From NCBI GenBank assembly GCA_951813065.1, contig CATOTH010000010.1, forward strand, positions 186,001 through 250,000: DNA of 64,000 nt, written 5' to 3'. Below are positions 50,060-58,647 of this stretch, in pieces. The DNA comes from an uncultured Bryobacterales bacterium. Lineage in GTDB: Bacteria; Acidobacteriota; Terriglobia; Bryobacterales; UBA6623. The position numbers were made by a program, and so were the translations under genes. How positions within the stretch are numbered: the first letter of the stretch is position 1; every line of letters begins with the position of its first letter. The notes beneath the pieces are model-generated. The model was not told the origin of the DNA and did no database searches. It was given only the letters and a program-made list of their open reading frames with translations.

Positions 50060-51016
50060 TTGACAAACGGTCCGCGGCCCGCTCTGATTGACACCGATCC
50101 TGGCCTCGACGATGTCCTGGCTCTGGCGTTCGCGCTGCAGTCGTCGGCGCTGGAGGTTCACGCGATCACCGTCGTGGCCGGCAATGTGCCTCTGTCGGTC
50201 TGCACGGCGAATGCTCTGCGCGTGCTGGAAGTCTTTGCGGCCGACAGCCCGCCGCCCGTCTACGAGGGCTGCGCGGAACCCCTCAGTCCGCGGGTGTGCC
50301 GAGCGGAACACGTGCATGCGGCCGACGGCATTGGCGGTGTCTCGGGCGCCTATCCGATTCGCCGGTTGCGGCCCGAGGACGGTCATGCCGTTGCGGCGAC
50401 GATCGAGCTCGCGCGACGCTACCACGGAAACCTGGTCCTGATTGCTCTGGGACCTCTCACCAACGTGGCCGTGGCGCTAGGGCGGGATCCGGAGGCGATG
50501 CAGGGAATTCACGAGCTCGTCGTTATGGGCGGCTCCATTGATGGTACGGGCAATGCCACCCCGCATGCCGAGTTCAATTTCTACTCCGATCCCATCGCTG
50601 CCCGTGAGGTCGTGCGATCTGGCCTTCCGGTCACTCTCGTGGGCCTCAACGTGACTGAATGCGCGTTGCTCCCAAGGGCACGCTTCGACGCTCGGGTCAC
50701 TGCCATGACGAAGGGACTACGGCGTCAATTCCTCCGGGACGTGGCCGGACCGTACTTCGATTTCTGCAAGAAGGAGCAAGGTCGTGATGCCTGCGCCCTG
50801 CACGACCCACTTGCTGTTGCGGCTGCGGTGGATCCGGGGGTTGTGCGAACGAAGCGGATTCCGTGTGACGTGGTTGTCAGCCAGGGCATCACGCGAGGCA
50901 GGCTGGTCGCGGAACGAGAAGGCGGGTGCTCAAGTGCCGTGCCCGTCCGGGCCGCGACCGAAGTTGACGGCGAGAGATTCCACGATCTCTTTCTGAACAC
51001 GGTTTGCGGTCCCTGA
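50060..51016 (+). CDS. Inosine-uridine-preferring nucleoside hydrolase family protein
   Basis: A 318-residue protein with a TTG start at 50060 preceded by AGGGGA at seven bases. The calcium-binding family signature ALIDTDPGLDDVLALAFAL occupies residues about 8-26. AITVVAGNVPL, VLIALGPLTNVAVAL, VMGGSIDGTGNATPHAEFNF followed by YSDPIAA, and the late catalytic-histidine region ALHDPLAVAAAVDP are all present. Family members hydrolyse the N-glycosidic bond of ribonucleosides to base and ribose; substrate preference cannot be read. No signal peptide, so cytoplasmic salvage or catabolism is likely. It follows the FecR gene by 156 bases and converges on the CHAD operon. Confidence 0.93.
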   Translation: MTNGPRPALIDTDPGLDDVLALAFALQSSALEVHAITVVAGNVPLSVCTANALRVLEVFAADSPPPVYEGCAEPLSPRVCRAEHVHAADGIGGVSGAYPIRRLRPEDGHAVAATIELARRYHGNLVLIALGPLTNVAVALGRDPEAMQGIHELVVMGGSIDGTGNATPHAEFNFYSDPIAAREVVRSGLPVTLVGLNVTECALLPRARFDARVTAMTKGLRRQFLRDVAGPYFDFCKKEQGRDACALHDPLAVAAAVDPGVVRTKRIPCDVVVSQGITRGRLVAEREGGCSSAVPVRAATEVDGERFHDLFLNTVCGP

Positions 51017-51020
51017 GCGT

Positions 51021-51548
51021 TCATGCGGAGCGCGGCTTCCGGTCGACCTGATCTGGCTCGGCGGACCCGCCTGCGTCGCGACGCAGGTATCTCGCCCACG
51101 CCGCTGCCTTCCCAGGGGAGTCGAACTTGGTTTTCCAGTGACCGAGGAACTCGGCGACATGCGCTCGTTCCCGCGCCATAAGGAATCCAATCAGACGACG
51201 GCCGTCGTTGCCATTGGCGAGGCCCTCCTCTTCCAGCAGGGCCACGGTCGCCGTGCAATCGCTGATCGCCCCCAGCCTCCTCTGCACCGACCTGAGATCC
51301 GCGAGGAATTCTGTCAGGGCCGGATCGTAGTGATCCCGAAACAGTTCCAGCGAATATCGCAGGCGCTTTCCCGCCAACCGGAAGTCGTGTAGATCGCTCA
51401 GACTTGGCTCACCGCCGCACAGTGCTCTCCCGAGGGCGAAGTACTCCGCCACCAGGCCGGGCAGGACCCGCCGCGTGTTTTCGGCGCAGGATTCCGTTGC
51501 GGACCATTCCGGGTGCCTTGCCGCCTCGGACTGTCGCCTTCGGGTCAA
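51021..51548 (-). CDS. CHAD domain, C-terminal half in a separate frame
   Basis: A frame of 175 residues beginning at a TTG at 51546-51548 that overlaps the stop of the preceding half (TTGA). It continues the CHAD fold: SLSDLHDFRLAGKRLRYSLE followed by LF (a conserved His and basic residues), FLADLRSVQRRLGAISDCTA and a helical end with the Arg-rich AAWARYLRRDAGG. CHAD domains are histidine-rich helical modules that bind polyphosphate. Normally both halves are on one chain of about 300 residues. Either a frameshift has split this gene, possibly a sequencing artefact, or two coupled polypeptides assemble the domain. Confidence 0.7.
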   Translation of the reverse strand: MTRRRQSEAARHPEWSATESCAENTRRVLPGLVAEYFALGRALCGGEPSLSDLHDFRLAGKRLRYSLELFRDHYDPALTEFLADLRSVQRRLGAISDCTATVALLEEEGLANGNDGRRLIGFLMARERAHVAEFLGHWKTKFDSPGKAAAWARYLRRDAGGSAEPDQVDRKPRSA

Positions 51549-52018
51549 TCGTCGATCCGTCCTTCGGTTTCGCCGAGAGAGCTTTGGTTGCCCCTGATAC
51601 CGCCCTCGATCTCGTTCCAGAGTCCCGCCAGATCACGTGATTCCAGCTCGTCTGCCAGCCTCCCCAAATCCTTGTTGCGAAGGGTGCGCTGGCGCTCGAG
51701 GGTGCGGTACAGGTCCGCATCAGGATCCAGACCCGCCTCGAGGGCGAGGTCGAGGGCAATGTCCCGATCCCGAACTGCTCTGCCCGCGGCCAGGACGGTC
51801 CTTGCCACCTTGCGCAGGCGCTTCGTGCGGGCTCGGCCCAGGGTCCGCTCGAAGCAGATCAGCACGCTGAGCAGGCGTCGGAAAGCAACCCGCAGGTCAT
51901 GGACAGCATCCGGCCCCCGGTCTTTCCGGGCTCGCTCCAGCTCTGTCTCCGCCGCCGCGACGCGCGCGGCGGTCGAGCGCGCGACGAAGGCGAGGAAGTC
52001 GCTCTCGGAGGTGGCCAT
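51545..52018 (-). CDS. CHAD domain, N-terminal half
   Basis: A frame of 157 residues starting MATSESDFLAFVARSTAARV. The CHAD signature AVHDLRVAFRRLLSVLICFE (residues about 38-57) supplies the His and Arg that face the phosphate-binding channel; RLRKVARTVLAAGRAVRDRD is the second helix pair. It stops at 51545 just where the C-terminal half begins in another frame. It lies 85 bases downstream of the glutaredoxin-like gene in the DUF58/VWA operon. Together with the VTC gene at 44473-45360 it gives the region a polyphosphate theme. Confidence 0.75.
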   Translation of the reverse strand: MATSESDFLAFVARSTAARVAAAETELERARKDRGPDAVHDLRVAFRRLLSVLICFERTLGRARTKRLRKVARTVLAAGRAVRDRDIALDLALEAGLDPDADLYRTLERQRTLRNKDLGRLADELESRDLAGLWNEIEGGIRGNQSSLGETEGRIDD

Positions 52019-52103
52019 GGATGCGAACGGTACGGTCTACGGTCGAAGCGTGTGGCCTGGCCCGTGCCGATCAAGCCTCACGGGGTCAGAGCGAGGGGTC
52101 TGC

Positions 52104-52343
52104 CTAGATCGAGATGCCGACGATGCGCGCAAGCTCGGGAATGCTGGGATTGCCGTAGAACGTTCCATCGATGTCGAAGGTGGGGACTCTCCGCTTGCCG
52201 CCGTTCTGCTCCATGACGAGCTGCACGGCCTGCGCATCCTGTTCGATGTCAATCTCGTCGAACTGCACCTGGTTGTCCCGGAGAAAACGCTTCGCCCTCC
52301 AGCAGTCCGGGCACCATTGCGTCGTGTACATCTGGATCCGCAT
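52104..52343 (-). CDS. Glutaredoxin-like small protein
   Basis: A 79-residue thioredoxin-fold protein from the ATG at 52341-52343 (MRIQMYTTQWCPDCWRAKRF). The redox motif is CPDC at residues 11-14, and the cis-Pro region is GGKRRVPTFDIDGTFYGNPS. Its length equals that of stand-alone glutaredoxin/NrdH-like proteins. It probably reduces disulphides in the cytoplasm; partner unknown. It lies 48 bases after the VWA gene and is likely co-transcribed with it. Confidence 0.9.
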   Translation of the reverse strand: MRIQMYTTQWCPDCWRAKRFLRDNQVQFDEIDIEQDAQAVQLVMEQNGGKRRVPTFDIDGTFYGNPSIPELARIVGISI

Positions 52344-52391
52344 GGCCGACGTACTTAGAATACCAGCGGCCACTCCCCGGAGGTGGCGGAC

Positions 52392-54845
52392 TCACGCCCA
52401 GCGGCCGAGAACCGGTAGCCAGCCCTTGCGAGCCAGTAGCTCGACCAGGTTGAGCACGATCGCCAGTACCAGCAGAAGCGGCCACAGATCCATCCACCGC
52501 CCGATTGTCCGTCCGTCCGAGGCGAACACCTCCTCTGGAGCGGGATTGGACCGGCCCCCGGTCGCGGCAGCGATGGAGCGCATCAAGTCCTCGTTCGCGC
52601 CGTACCGGAAGAGCTCGGAGTTTTCCCGGTAGTGGGCTGTTTCAGGGAAGTCCCGCGACTCCTCCGACGGGCGGATGCGGAACAGGCCATGCCTGCCCTC
52701 AGCCGGGAAGCGCACCTCGTACCCATCCCCGGAAGGCTTCGGTGTCGCGACGTGGCGGTAGCCTTCGGGACCGACTGCGAAGACTTCCGGCGGGTCGGTA
52801 ATGTCGTCTCTGGCCGACGGGAGGTAGCGCACCACGATTTCGTCGTGCGCCTGCTCGTACTCGGTTTCCGTTGCTGTCACCGGGGAGCGCGGCAGGATGT
52901 CGCGCAGTGTGTTGGCCCAGAAGGTGTCGAATCCGTCCCAGGCAACCCAGTTCGTCGCCCACCGGTCCTTGGCGTCGGATGCGAACACGGCTGCTCGGCC
53001 CAGGCCGTACTGCCAGCGCACGAATAGCGGGTCTTCGTCGGCGGCCCACAAGATCGTCTCGGCTTCGGGTTTGGCCTCGAACTTGACCCATCCCAGCAGC
53101 GGTCCGGGTTCGGACAGGTCCAGTCCGCGCAGGATTTCGAAGTCACGCTCGGCCGTCGGCACGAATTCCCTTTCGGTTACCGACGTTCCTGTGTGCTCCA
53201 TGACATCTTTCAGCACGATCTGCTCCAGTGCCGAGATATCGATCAGGAAGTACGACTGGCCCTCGGCGCTGCGAGCCACCCGCTCGAGGTAGGAGCGATT
53301 CACGTCCTGGCCCAGCCCGATCGTGGAAATGGTGACCTCGTTGGAAGTGGCCTCCCTCGCTAGCGCGATACTGTCGCCTTCTTCGGAAATTCCGTCCGTG
53401 AGGAGCAGGATGTGCTTGTAGACGGCCTCCCGCGGCTTGATTATCCGGTAAGCCTCGCCCAGCGCTGGCGCGATCTGCGTGCCACCATCGGCGACGATTC
53501 CGCTAATCAGCCGTTGGGTTTCTGCAGGGAATTCGTTGCGCTGCAGCGGGGCCGCCCACTCGAACGAATTGTCGAAGGCCAGCACTCCCACACTATCGAT
53601 GGAACGCAGGTTCTCCACGACCCCAATCGCGGACTGCCTCGCCAACTGCATCTTCTTGCCCTCCATCGAAGAGGACTTGTCGACGACGAGGACGACCGCC
53701 GTCCCCTCGGGCGTCCTCGGCGGCGCCAGCTCTGCCGGCAGCATGGCTTGGAATGCGTCCAGTCCTTCGGTTCGCTCGCGATACAAGTTCCGTTCGCCGG
53801 CTATGAACAGGAAGCCCCCTCCGTCCTGGACGAACGCGGCCAGCCGCTCCTTCAGCGCTGCGGGCCAGGCTTCGAAGTCTTCGTTGGAGCAGGCGACTAT
53901 GTCGTAGCCCGTCTTGTCATCCGCCATCAGTGCCGCGGAAGCCCGGGCGCGAACCAGCTCGAAGCCGGCCGCCTGCATGACGCTCTCCAGCGGGGCGTTT
54001 TCCTCGGCCGTGTCCGACGAGATCAGCAAGGCTCGCGGCAGGCGGATGGAAACCGCTCCGGCGAACCGGGTTTCGCTGCCGTCTTCTGCAGTCAATATTC
54101 CCTCGACGAGGGTCGCGCCGGGTAGCTCGATCCTGGCTCGTGCCGTGACCGAGCTCGTGCCAGTGGGCAGTTGCACGGCCTGGCTGCCGATCGGGCGGCC
54201 CTCGGCGCGCAATTCCAGGGTCGCCCCTCTGGGCGCGGGATTCTCGACCTCGAACTCGACCGGGAACTGCTCGCCGACGAACGCCTCGCGCGGGAACCGG
54301 ACGCTCCCGACACTCAGGCTGGGATCGGGACGGCCCGCCAGGGTGACCGTGTCCACCGGCACCTTCCGGTCCCATGCCTGGTAAACGGCTCGCTCGACCG
54401 CGCCCTCGTTGGCCAGCCCGTCGCTTAGCACCACGAGGCGCGGAATCCGGTCCGATGGCAGGGCGCTCAGGGCGTTGCGGATCGCGGCTTCGAGATTCGT
54501 GGACTGGCCCGTACTTGGCTCTCTCAGCTCGCGTAGCGGGAACGCGCCGAACTCCAGCTCGCGCAGCACATGTCCGCCCGACGCTGCGCGCGCACGCCGG
54601 ACATAGGACTCCTGCTGGAGGCGCTGGTCTTCCGGGATGCTTTGCGACGCGTCGCTGAGAACCGCCACGGCCGAGTACGTCTCCCGTATGTTCCATTGCG
54701 GGCGGGCGAGCGCGAGGCACACTGCAGCCAGAGCCAGTGTCTTGAGGAGCAGGCCGAGTCGCCGGGGGCTGTGCTGCCACTCCCATCCACACCACGCCAG
54801 AAGCGGGATCAGCAGGAGGAGAGGCCAAGCCGATTGCAGTGTCAT
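52392..54845 (-). CDS. VWA-domain membrane protein with glutamine-amidotransferase-like region
   Basis: An 817-residue protein starting at the ATG at 54843-54845, which overlaps the upstream stop (ATGA). Two N-terminal membrane helices (AWPLLLLIPLLAWCGW, LGLLLKTLALAAVCLALA), a first VWA-like region (VAVLSDASQSIPEDQR), a middle part resembling the amidotransferase-like fold of these proteins (ALLISSDTAEENAPLESVM, GGGFLFIAGERNLY) and a second VWA domain near residue 385 with an intact MIDAS start (VLVVDKSSSMEGKKM; later LLLTDGISEEGD). It ends in a C-terminal membrane helix (PLLLVLAIVLNLVELL). The family is encoded with DUF58 and BatA-like genes and is thought to act with MoxR ATPases in envelope stress. 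Function otherwise unknown. Confidence 0.87.
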   Translation of the reverse strand: MTLQSAWPLLLLIPLLAWCGWEWQHSPRRLGLLLKTLALAAVCLALARPQWNIRETYSAVAVLSDASQSIPEDQRLQQESYVRRARAASGGHVLRELEFGAFPLRELREPSTGQSTNLEAAIRNALSALPSDRIPRLVVLSDGLANEGAVERAVYQAWDRKVPVDTVTLAGRPDPSLSVGSVRFPREAFVGEQFPVEFEVENPAPRGATLELRAEGRPIGSQAVQLPTGTSSVTARARIELPGATLVEGILTAEDGSETRFAGAVSIRLPRALLISSDTAEENAPLESVMQAAGFELVRARASAALMADDKTGYDIVACSNEDFEAWPAALKERLAAFVQDGGGFLFIAGERNLYRERTEGLDAFQAMLPAELAPPRTPEGTAVVLVVDKSSSMEGKKMQLARQSAIGVVENLRSIDSVGVLAFDNSFEWAAPLQRNEFPAETQRLISGIVADGGTQIAPALGEAYRIIKPREAVYKHILLLTDGISEEGDSIALAREATSNEVTISTIGLGQDVNRSYLERVARSAEGQSYFLIDISALEQIVLKDVMEHTGTSVTEREFVPTAERDFEILRGLDLSEPGPLLGWVKFEAKPEAETILWAADEDPLFVRWQYGLGRAAVFASDAKDRWATNWVAWDGFDTFWANTLRDILPRSPVTATETEYEQAHDEIVVRYLPSARDDITDPPEVFAVGPEGYRHVATPKPSGDGYEVRFPAEGRHGLFRIRPSEESRDFPETAHYRENSELFRYGANEDLMRSIAAATGGRSNPAPEEVFASDGRTIGRWMDLWPLLLVLAIVLNLVELLARKGWLPVLGRWA

Positions 54846-56752
54846 GGCGTCTCGGTTTCTTGGGCGGCGGCCTGGAACACGGCGGTGCTCAGGCGCCGCC
54901 CACGGCCGAAGCGGATCCAGTCGTACAGCAGGATCAAGCCTGCCAGAGCGGCCAGCCATGGCCATGGAGCCCACGGCTCGCCGGCCCCGGCCGTCTTCGG
55001 GGGCAGGCTCCGCAGGGCGTCATCGGGATCCCATTCGCCGGCCGGGACTTGCGGCTGGTTGAGATGGAGGGTGACGTTGCGGTCTGCCGTGGCCACGCGG
55101 TACGTTCCCGGCTGGCCGGCGTAGAACCGGACGACTCCGTCGGAGAGAAGCCAAGGAATCGATTCCCCGCCCGCGTTGCGGACGACGACCTGTTCGAATG
55201 ATGAGTTCGGAGCCTCAATCGCGACGGCGCCGGGAGAACGCGCTTCGACCGATTCAGGCCGGAATGCGCCCGCGTCCAGCCATGCGACCGCGTTCGCGAA
55301 CAGGAGGGGAGCGGCCAGCCGGTTCCGGACGGAGTCGTCCGCGAGATCGAAGCCGAATGTTACCGAGCGGGCTTCGGGGGTCGCTCTCGCCAGGATCACG
55401 GGGCCTTCTGCCGTGCTCGCGACGACCTCGTCGCCTGCGAGGGCCTCGAAGACCCGCATACGGCTCGGCGTGAATTCGGGGTCTCGCACGCCCTGGGCCA
55501 ATGGGTGCGACGGAGACCACTCTCCGACCGGCTGGTCTCGAACTGCCGACGCCTCGCCGGAAGGGGAGTCCATACCCGGGGGCGAGAAGTAGATCGCACG
55601 GCGCGACCCTGCGTTCTGGGCGCCGCTCGCCCACACGTGAATGGCACTCTCCACGAGTTCGTCCGGCGATTCCACGAAGGCCGGATCGACCCAGGCTCCG
55701 GATGCTAGAAGCGGTTCGAACGCTGCTTCCGAGGCGCCGACAACCTGGAGCCGCGTCCGCCTCGATCCCGGGATCTCCAGCAGGGCTTCGTTGTTCTCCG
55801 CATTGCCGTCCTCCACGATCGCCCGCGCCAGCAAGCTTCCCGGCCGCCCGGTCCGAAGCGTGAATTGCAGTGAGGCGTCCTCGCCGGCCGGGATGGACAG
55901 AGGACGGTGGCCGAGCCGCTGCTCGTCGAAGAAAAACTCGATGCTCGCGGTCAGTGCCTCGTTCTCGTAGTTGCGGGCAACAAGTTCGACGTTCCATTTT
56001 CCCTGCTCGGACGGGTCGGCCGAAGCTCGTAAGGCGATCAGTCCCAGGGAGTCGCTCGGCTGGCCCGTCTGCAGGAAACGCACTGACGACGCTACGCCCG
56101 AACGTACGGGCTGTCCGGCGAAAAGGCCGGGTCCGATATAGACGGCCTCGCCGGTCTGACGACCAGCAGGCAAGGCCTCACCGCCGGCATCCAGGGCCAG
56201 TCGCAGCGTGCCCGCGGCTAGATCGAACGCAGCGGCCAGGTCAAGCGCTGTCGGGCCCGGCACCGCCGCGAGTATCGACTCTCTCACCTGGCGTCGATCT
56301 GCAGTAAAGGGCACGCGGACGCTTGGCGCGCCATCTGCCCCGATCAGGACGACCCGGTCGCGGCTCGGCACCGAATCGAGGTAGGCCAGCGCCAGTGCCT
56401 TGGCCTGATCGATGAGCTGTTGCCCGTTCTCGTCAGACAACTCCATCGATGAGGACGTGTCGAGCAGGATGGCGCGGCTCTGCGAGGCCGCTCCAACAGC
56501 GTCCGGCCTGGGGTCGGCGATCGCCAGCAGCAACAGCATCAGCGCGATCAGTTGCAGAGCCAGGGAGAGCGGATGCTGGATCCGCTTGTGCCTCTGCCGC
56601 ACTGCGGGTGCCGGCCGCCGCGGCCAGAACCGCAGAGTCGAGACCAGCACCCTTCGGCGGGACCGGTCGTAGAAGTACAGGGCGACCAGCCCGGCCGCCA
56701 GTGGCAGGAACAGACCGAGTAGTTGCCCGAGCGCGAGGTTGAGCAGGCCCAT
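54842..56752 (-). CDS. BatA-like membrane protein with VWA domain
   Basis: A 636-residue protein. The N-terminus has the aerotolerance-regulator pattern: a first membrane helix (LGLFLPLAAGLVALYFYDR), a basic linker with VSTLRFWPRR, and a second helix (LALQLIALMLLLLAIADP). The VWA domain follows with MIDAS residues AILLDTSSSMELSDENGQQL near 95. The middle is beta-rich (CARDB-like NVELVARNYENEALTASIEF), and a C-terminal membrane helix ends the protein (WLAALAGLILLYDWIRFG). Its stop overlaps the next start by four bases, and it follows the DUF58 gene by three, so the three are one unit. Envelope-associated; metal-dependent protein binding through the VWA domain is inferred. Confidence 0.9.
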   Translation of the reverse strand: MGLLNLALGQLLGLFLPLAAGLVALYFYDRSRRRVLVSTLRFWPRRPAPAVRQRHKRIQHPLSLALQLIALMLLLLAIADPRPDAVGAASQSRAILLDTSSSMELSDENGQQLIDQAKALALAYLDSVPSRDRVVLIGADGAPSVRVPFTADRRQVRESILAAVPGPTALDLAAAFDLAAGTLRLALDAGGEALPAGRQTGEAVYIGPGLFAGQPVRSGVASSVRFLQTGQPSDSLGLIALRASADPSEQGKWNVELVARNYENEALTASIEFFFDEQRLGHRPLSIPAGEDASLQFTLRTGRPGSLLARAIVEDGNAENNEALLEIPGSRRTRLQVVGASEAAFEPLLASGAWVDPAFVESPDELVESAIHVWASGAQNAGSRRAIYFSPPGMDSPSGEASAVRDQPVGEWSPSHPLAQGVRDPEFTPSRMRVFEALAGDEVVASTAEGPVILARATPEARSVTFGFDLADDSVRNRLAAPLLFANAVAWLDAGAFRPESVEARSPGAVAIEAPNSSFEQVVVRNAGGESIPWLLSDGVVRFYAGQPGTYRVATADRNVTLHLNQPQVPAGEWDPDDALRSLPPKTAGAGEPWAPWPWLAALAGLILLYDWIRFGRGRRLSTAVFQAAAQETETP

Positions 56753-56755
56753 CGG

Positions 56756-57682
56756 CTACACGCCCCTCATATCGAATGTCTTGCCGACGGTCATGCTTGT
56801 TGCCGACATCTGCCGGAACAGCACGGTTTCAAGGGCCTCGCCCGTCGATATGTGGAGGTACTCCGCACGGGATCGCTGAGCGTGCCGTTCGAGCGACCGG
56901 CAAAACTCGTCGTACGCTTCGCGATACTCTCTCGCCGATTCGTCATTAAGGCTGACTCGCAGTACCTCGTCCGATTCCGGATCGTGCAGTTCCAACTCGC
57001 CCCGCCATGGCGGCTCCCGGTCGTCAGGCCCGGCGATGTGCAGCAGGTACACCTCGTGCCCTTCGTTCGCGAGATGGTCCAGCGGCAGGTCCAGTCCGCT
57101 CGGATCCAGGAAGTCGCTGAGCACGAAGGTGAGGCCGGGCACGCGATACTTCATCAGGTAGTCCCGTATGGGCCTTTGAAATGCCGTTCCCCCGCCGGTC
57201 TCGAGAGTGGAAATGTACCGCGCGGCCTGGGCGTACCGCAGGCGCCCTCCGTGGGCCGCGAACGATTCGGACAAGGACTGGGAGAACGGCTGGAGCACGA
57301 TCGTCTCGAGCCGCACCAATCCTACGTAGCACAGCGCCGCGGCCAAGCGGCACGCGAAGGCGAACTTCGAATCGGCTTCCTGAGGCGCGCCGCATGCCAT
57401 GGACTCGCTGGTGTCGATCAGGATCCTCACAGGAATCCGCGGTTCGGCCCGGAAGAGCTTCAGGAACATCCGTTCAAGGCGCATGAAGGCTCGCCAGTTC
57501 ACGGCCCGCAGATCGTCGCCGGGCTGAAAGTGGCGGTGGTCCAGGAACTCGTGTCCGACGCCTGGGTAGCGTGAGACGATGTCGCCGCCGATCCGGCCCT
57601 CGAAGGACTGGCTCCAGCGGATCGTGAGCCGTTCGAGCCGTTCGAGCGTCTCCCTGCCCAGCAGTTCCGCGGGCGCCCGCAT
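56756..57682 (-). CDS. DUF58 domain protein
   Basis: A 308-residue protein. The DUF58 block is complete: DIVSRYPGVGHEFLDHRHFQ, then PGDDLRAVNWRAFMRLERMF (residues about 34-74), followed by a VWA-like fold, VRILIDTSESMACGAPQEAD, with the MIDAS-type DTSES. DUF58 proteins work with MoxR-type AAA+ ATPases and BatA-like membrane proteins. The two downstream genes here supply the BatA-like part, but no MoxR gene lies in the window: the gene upstream is metF on the other strand. First gene of the operon. Confidence 0.92.
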   Translation of the reverse strand: MRAPAELLGRETLERLERLTIRWSQSFEGRIGGDIVSRYPGVGHEFLDHRHFQPGDDLRAVNWRAFMRLERMFLKLFRAEPRIPVRILIDTSESMACGAPQEADSKFAFACRLAAALCYVGLVRLETIVLQPFSQSLSESFAAHGGRLRYAQAARYISTLETGGGTAFQRPIRDYLMKYRVPGLTFVLSDFLDPSGLDLPLDHLANEGHEVYLLHIAGPDDREPPWRGELELHDPESDEVLRVSLNDESAREYREAYDEFCRSLERHAQRSRAEYLHISTGEALETVLFRQMSATSMTVGKTFDMRGV

Positions 57683-57759
57683 CGCTACAGGTTACCAACA
57701 GCCTCGACCTGCCCTGACTGAAACCTGGCTGGCCCGTGATAGTCTGGGGTCTTTCGGCG

Positions 57760-58635
57760 ATGAGAATCAGCCAGATGCTCGCCGCTGGTTCGCCGACGGT
57801 TTCCTTCGAGTTCTTCCCGCCCAAGGACGACGCCGGCTTCGAACGGCTCTTCGAGACGATTGGCGCCCTGCGCTCGTTGTGTCCCAGCTACGTCTCGGTG
57901 ACCTACGGTGCCGGCGGCTCCACCCGTCGCAAGACGGTCGACTTGGTCCAGCGCATCAAGCGCGAGATCGGCATCGAGTCGATGGCGCATCTCACGTGCG
58001 TGGGCGCGAATCGCGCGGAAATCGCCAGCGTGCTTGACGCTTTGGAGACCGGGGGCATGGATAATGTGTTGCCGTTGCGGGGTGACCCACCCCGCGGCCA
58101 GGAGAGCTTCGAACCGGTCGCGGACGGTTTTCGCTACGCCAGCGAACTTGTCGCGTTCATCCGCGCCAACTATGACTTCTGCTTGGGCGGAGCGTGCTAT
58201 CCGGAGACTCATCCGGAGGCTCCGAGCCCGGAGATCGACATTGTCAACCTCAAGCGCAAGGTCGATGCCGGTGCGGAGTTCCTCATCACCCAACTGTTCT
58301 TCGACAACCGCGACTTCCTGCGATTCAGGGAACGTGCCAGCCAGGCTGGCATTGGCGTGCCGATCCTGGCCGGTATCATGCCGGTCCGCAGCCTGGCGCA
58401 GACGCAGCGATTCGCGAGCATGTGTGGGGCGCAGATACCCGCCGGGCTACTGCGCCGGATGGATGCCGTGCGCGACGATCCGGCAGCGGTTCGCGCAATC
58501 GGAGTTGAGCACGCCACGCTCCAGTGCCGCCAGCTGCTCGGTGAGGGTGTGGCTGGATTGCACTTCTACACGCTGAACCATTCCACGGAAACTCGAGCCA
58601 TTTGCCGGGAGATTCGCGGTCTGCTCGGTGCTTGA
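57760..58635 (+). CDS. metF: Methylenetetrahydrofolate reductase
   Basis: A 291-residue protein from the ATG at 57760 (MRISQMLAAG); a GTG at 57736 is an alternative. Family motifs in order: VSFEFFPPKDDAGFERLF (catalytic Glu), PSYVSVTYGAGGSTR, MAHLTCVGANRAEI, NVLPLRGDPPRGQESF, GGACYPETHPEAPS, AGAEFLITQLFFDNRDFLRF and ILAGIMPVRS. The length fits the bacterial single-domain FAD enzyme that reduces 5,10-methylene- to 5-methyltetrahydrofolate for methionine synthesis. It is transcribed divergently from the DUF58 operon and converges on the M16 pair with 12 bases between stops. Confidence 0.96.
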   Translation: MRISQMLAAGSPTVSFEFFPPKDDAGFERLFETIGALRSLCPSYVSVTYGAGGSTRRKTVDLVQRIKREIGIESMAHLTCVGANRAEIASVLDALETGGMDNVLPLRGDPPRGQESFEPVADGFRYASELVAFIRANYDFCLGGACYPETHPEAPSPEIDIVNLKRKVDAGAEFLITQLFFDNRDFLRFRERASQAGIGVPILAGIMPVRSLAQTQRFASMCGAQIPAGLLRRMDAVRDDPAAVRAIGVEHATLQCRQLLGEGVAGLHFYTLNHSTETRAICREIRGLLGA

Positions 58636-58647
58636 TGCAGTTTCCCC

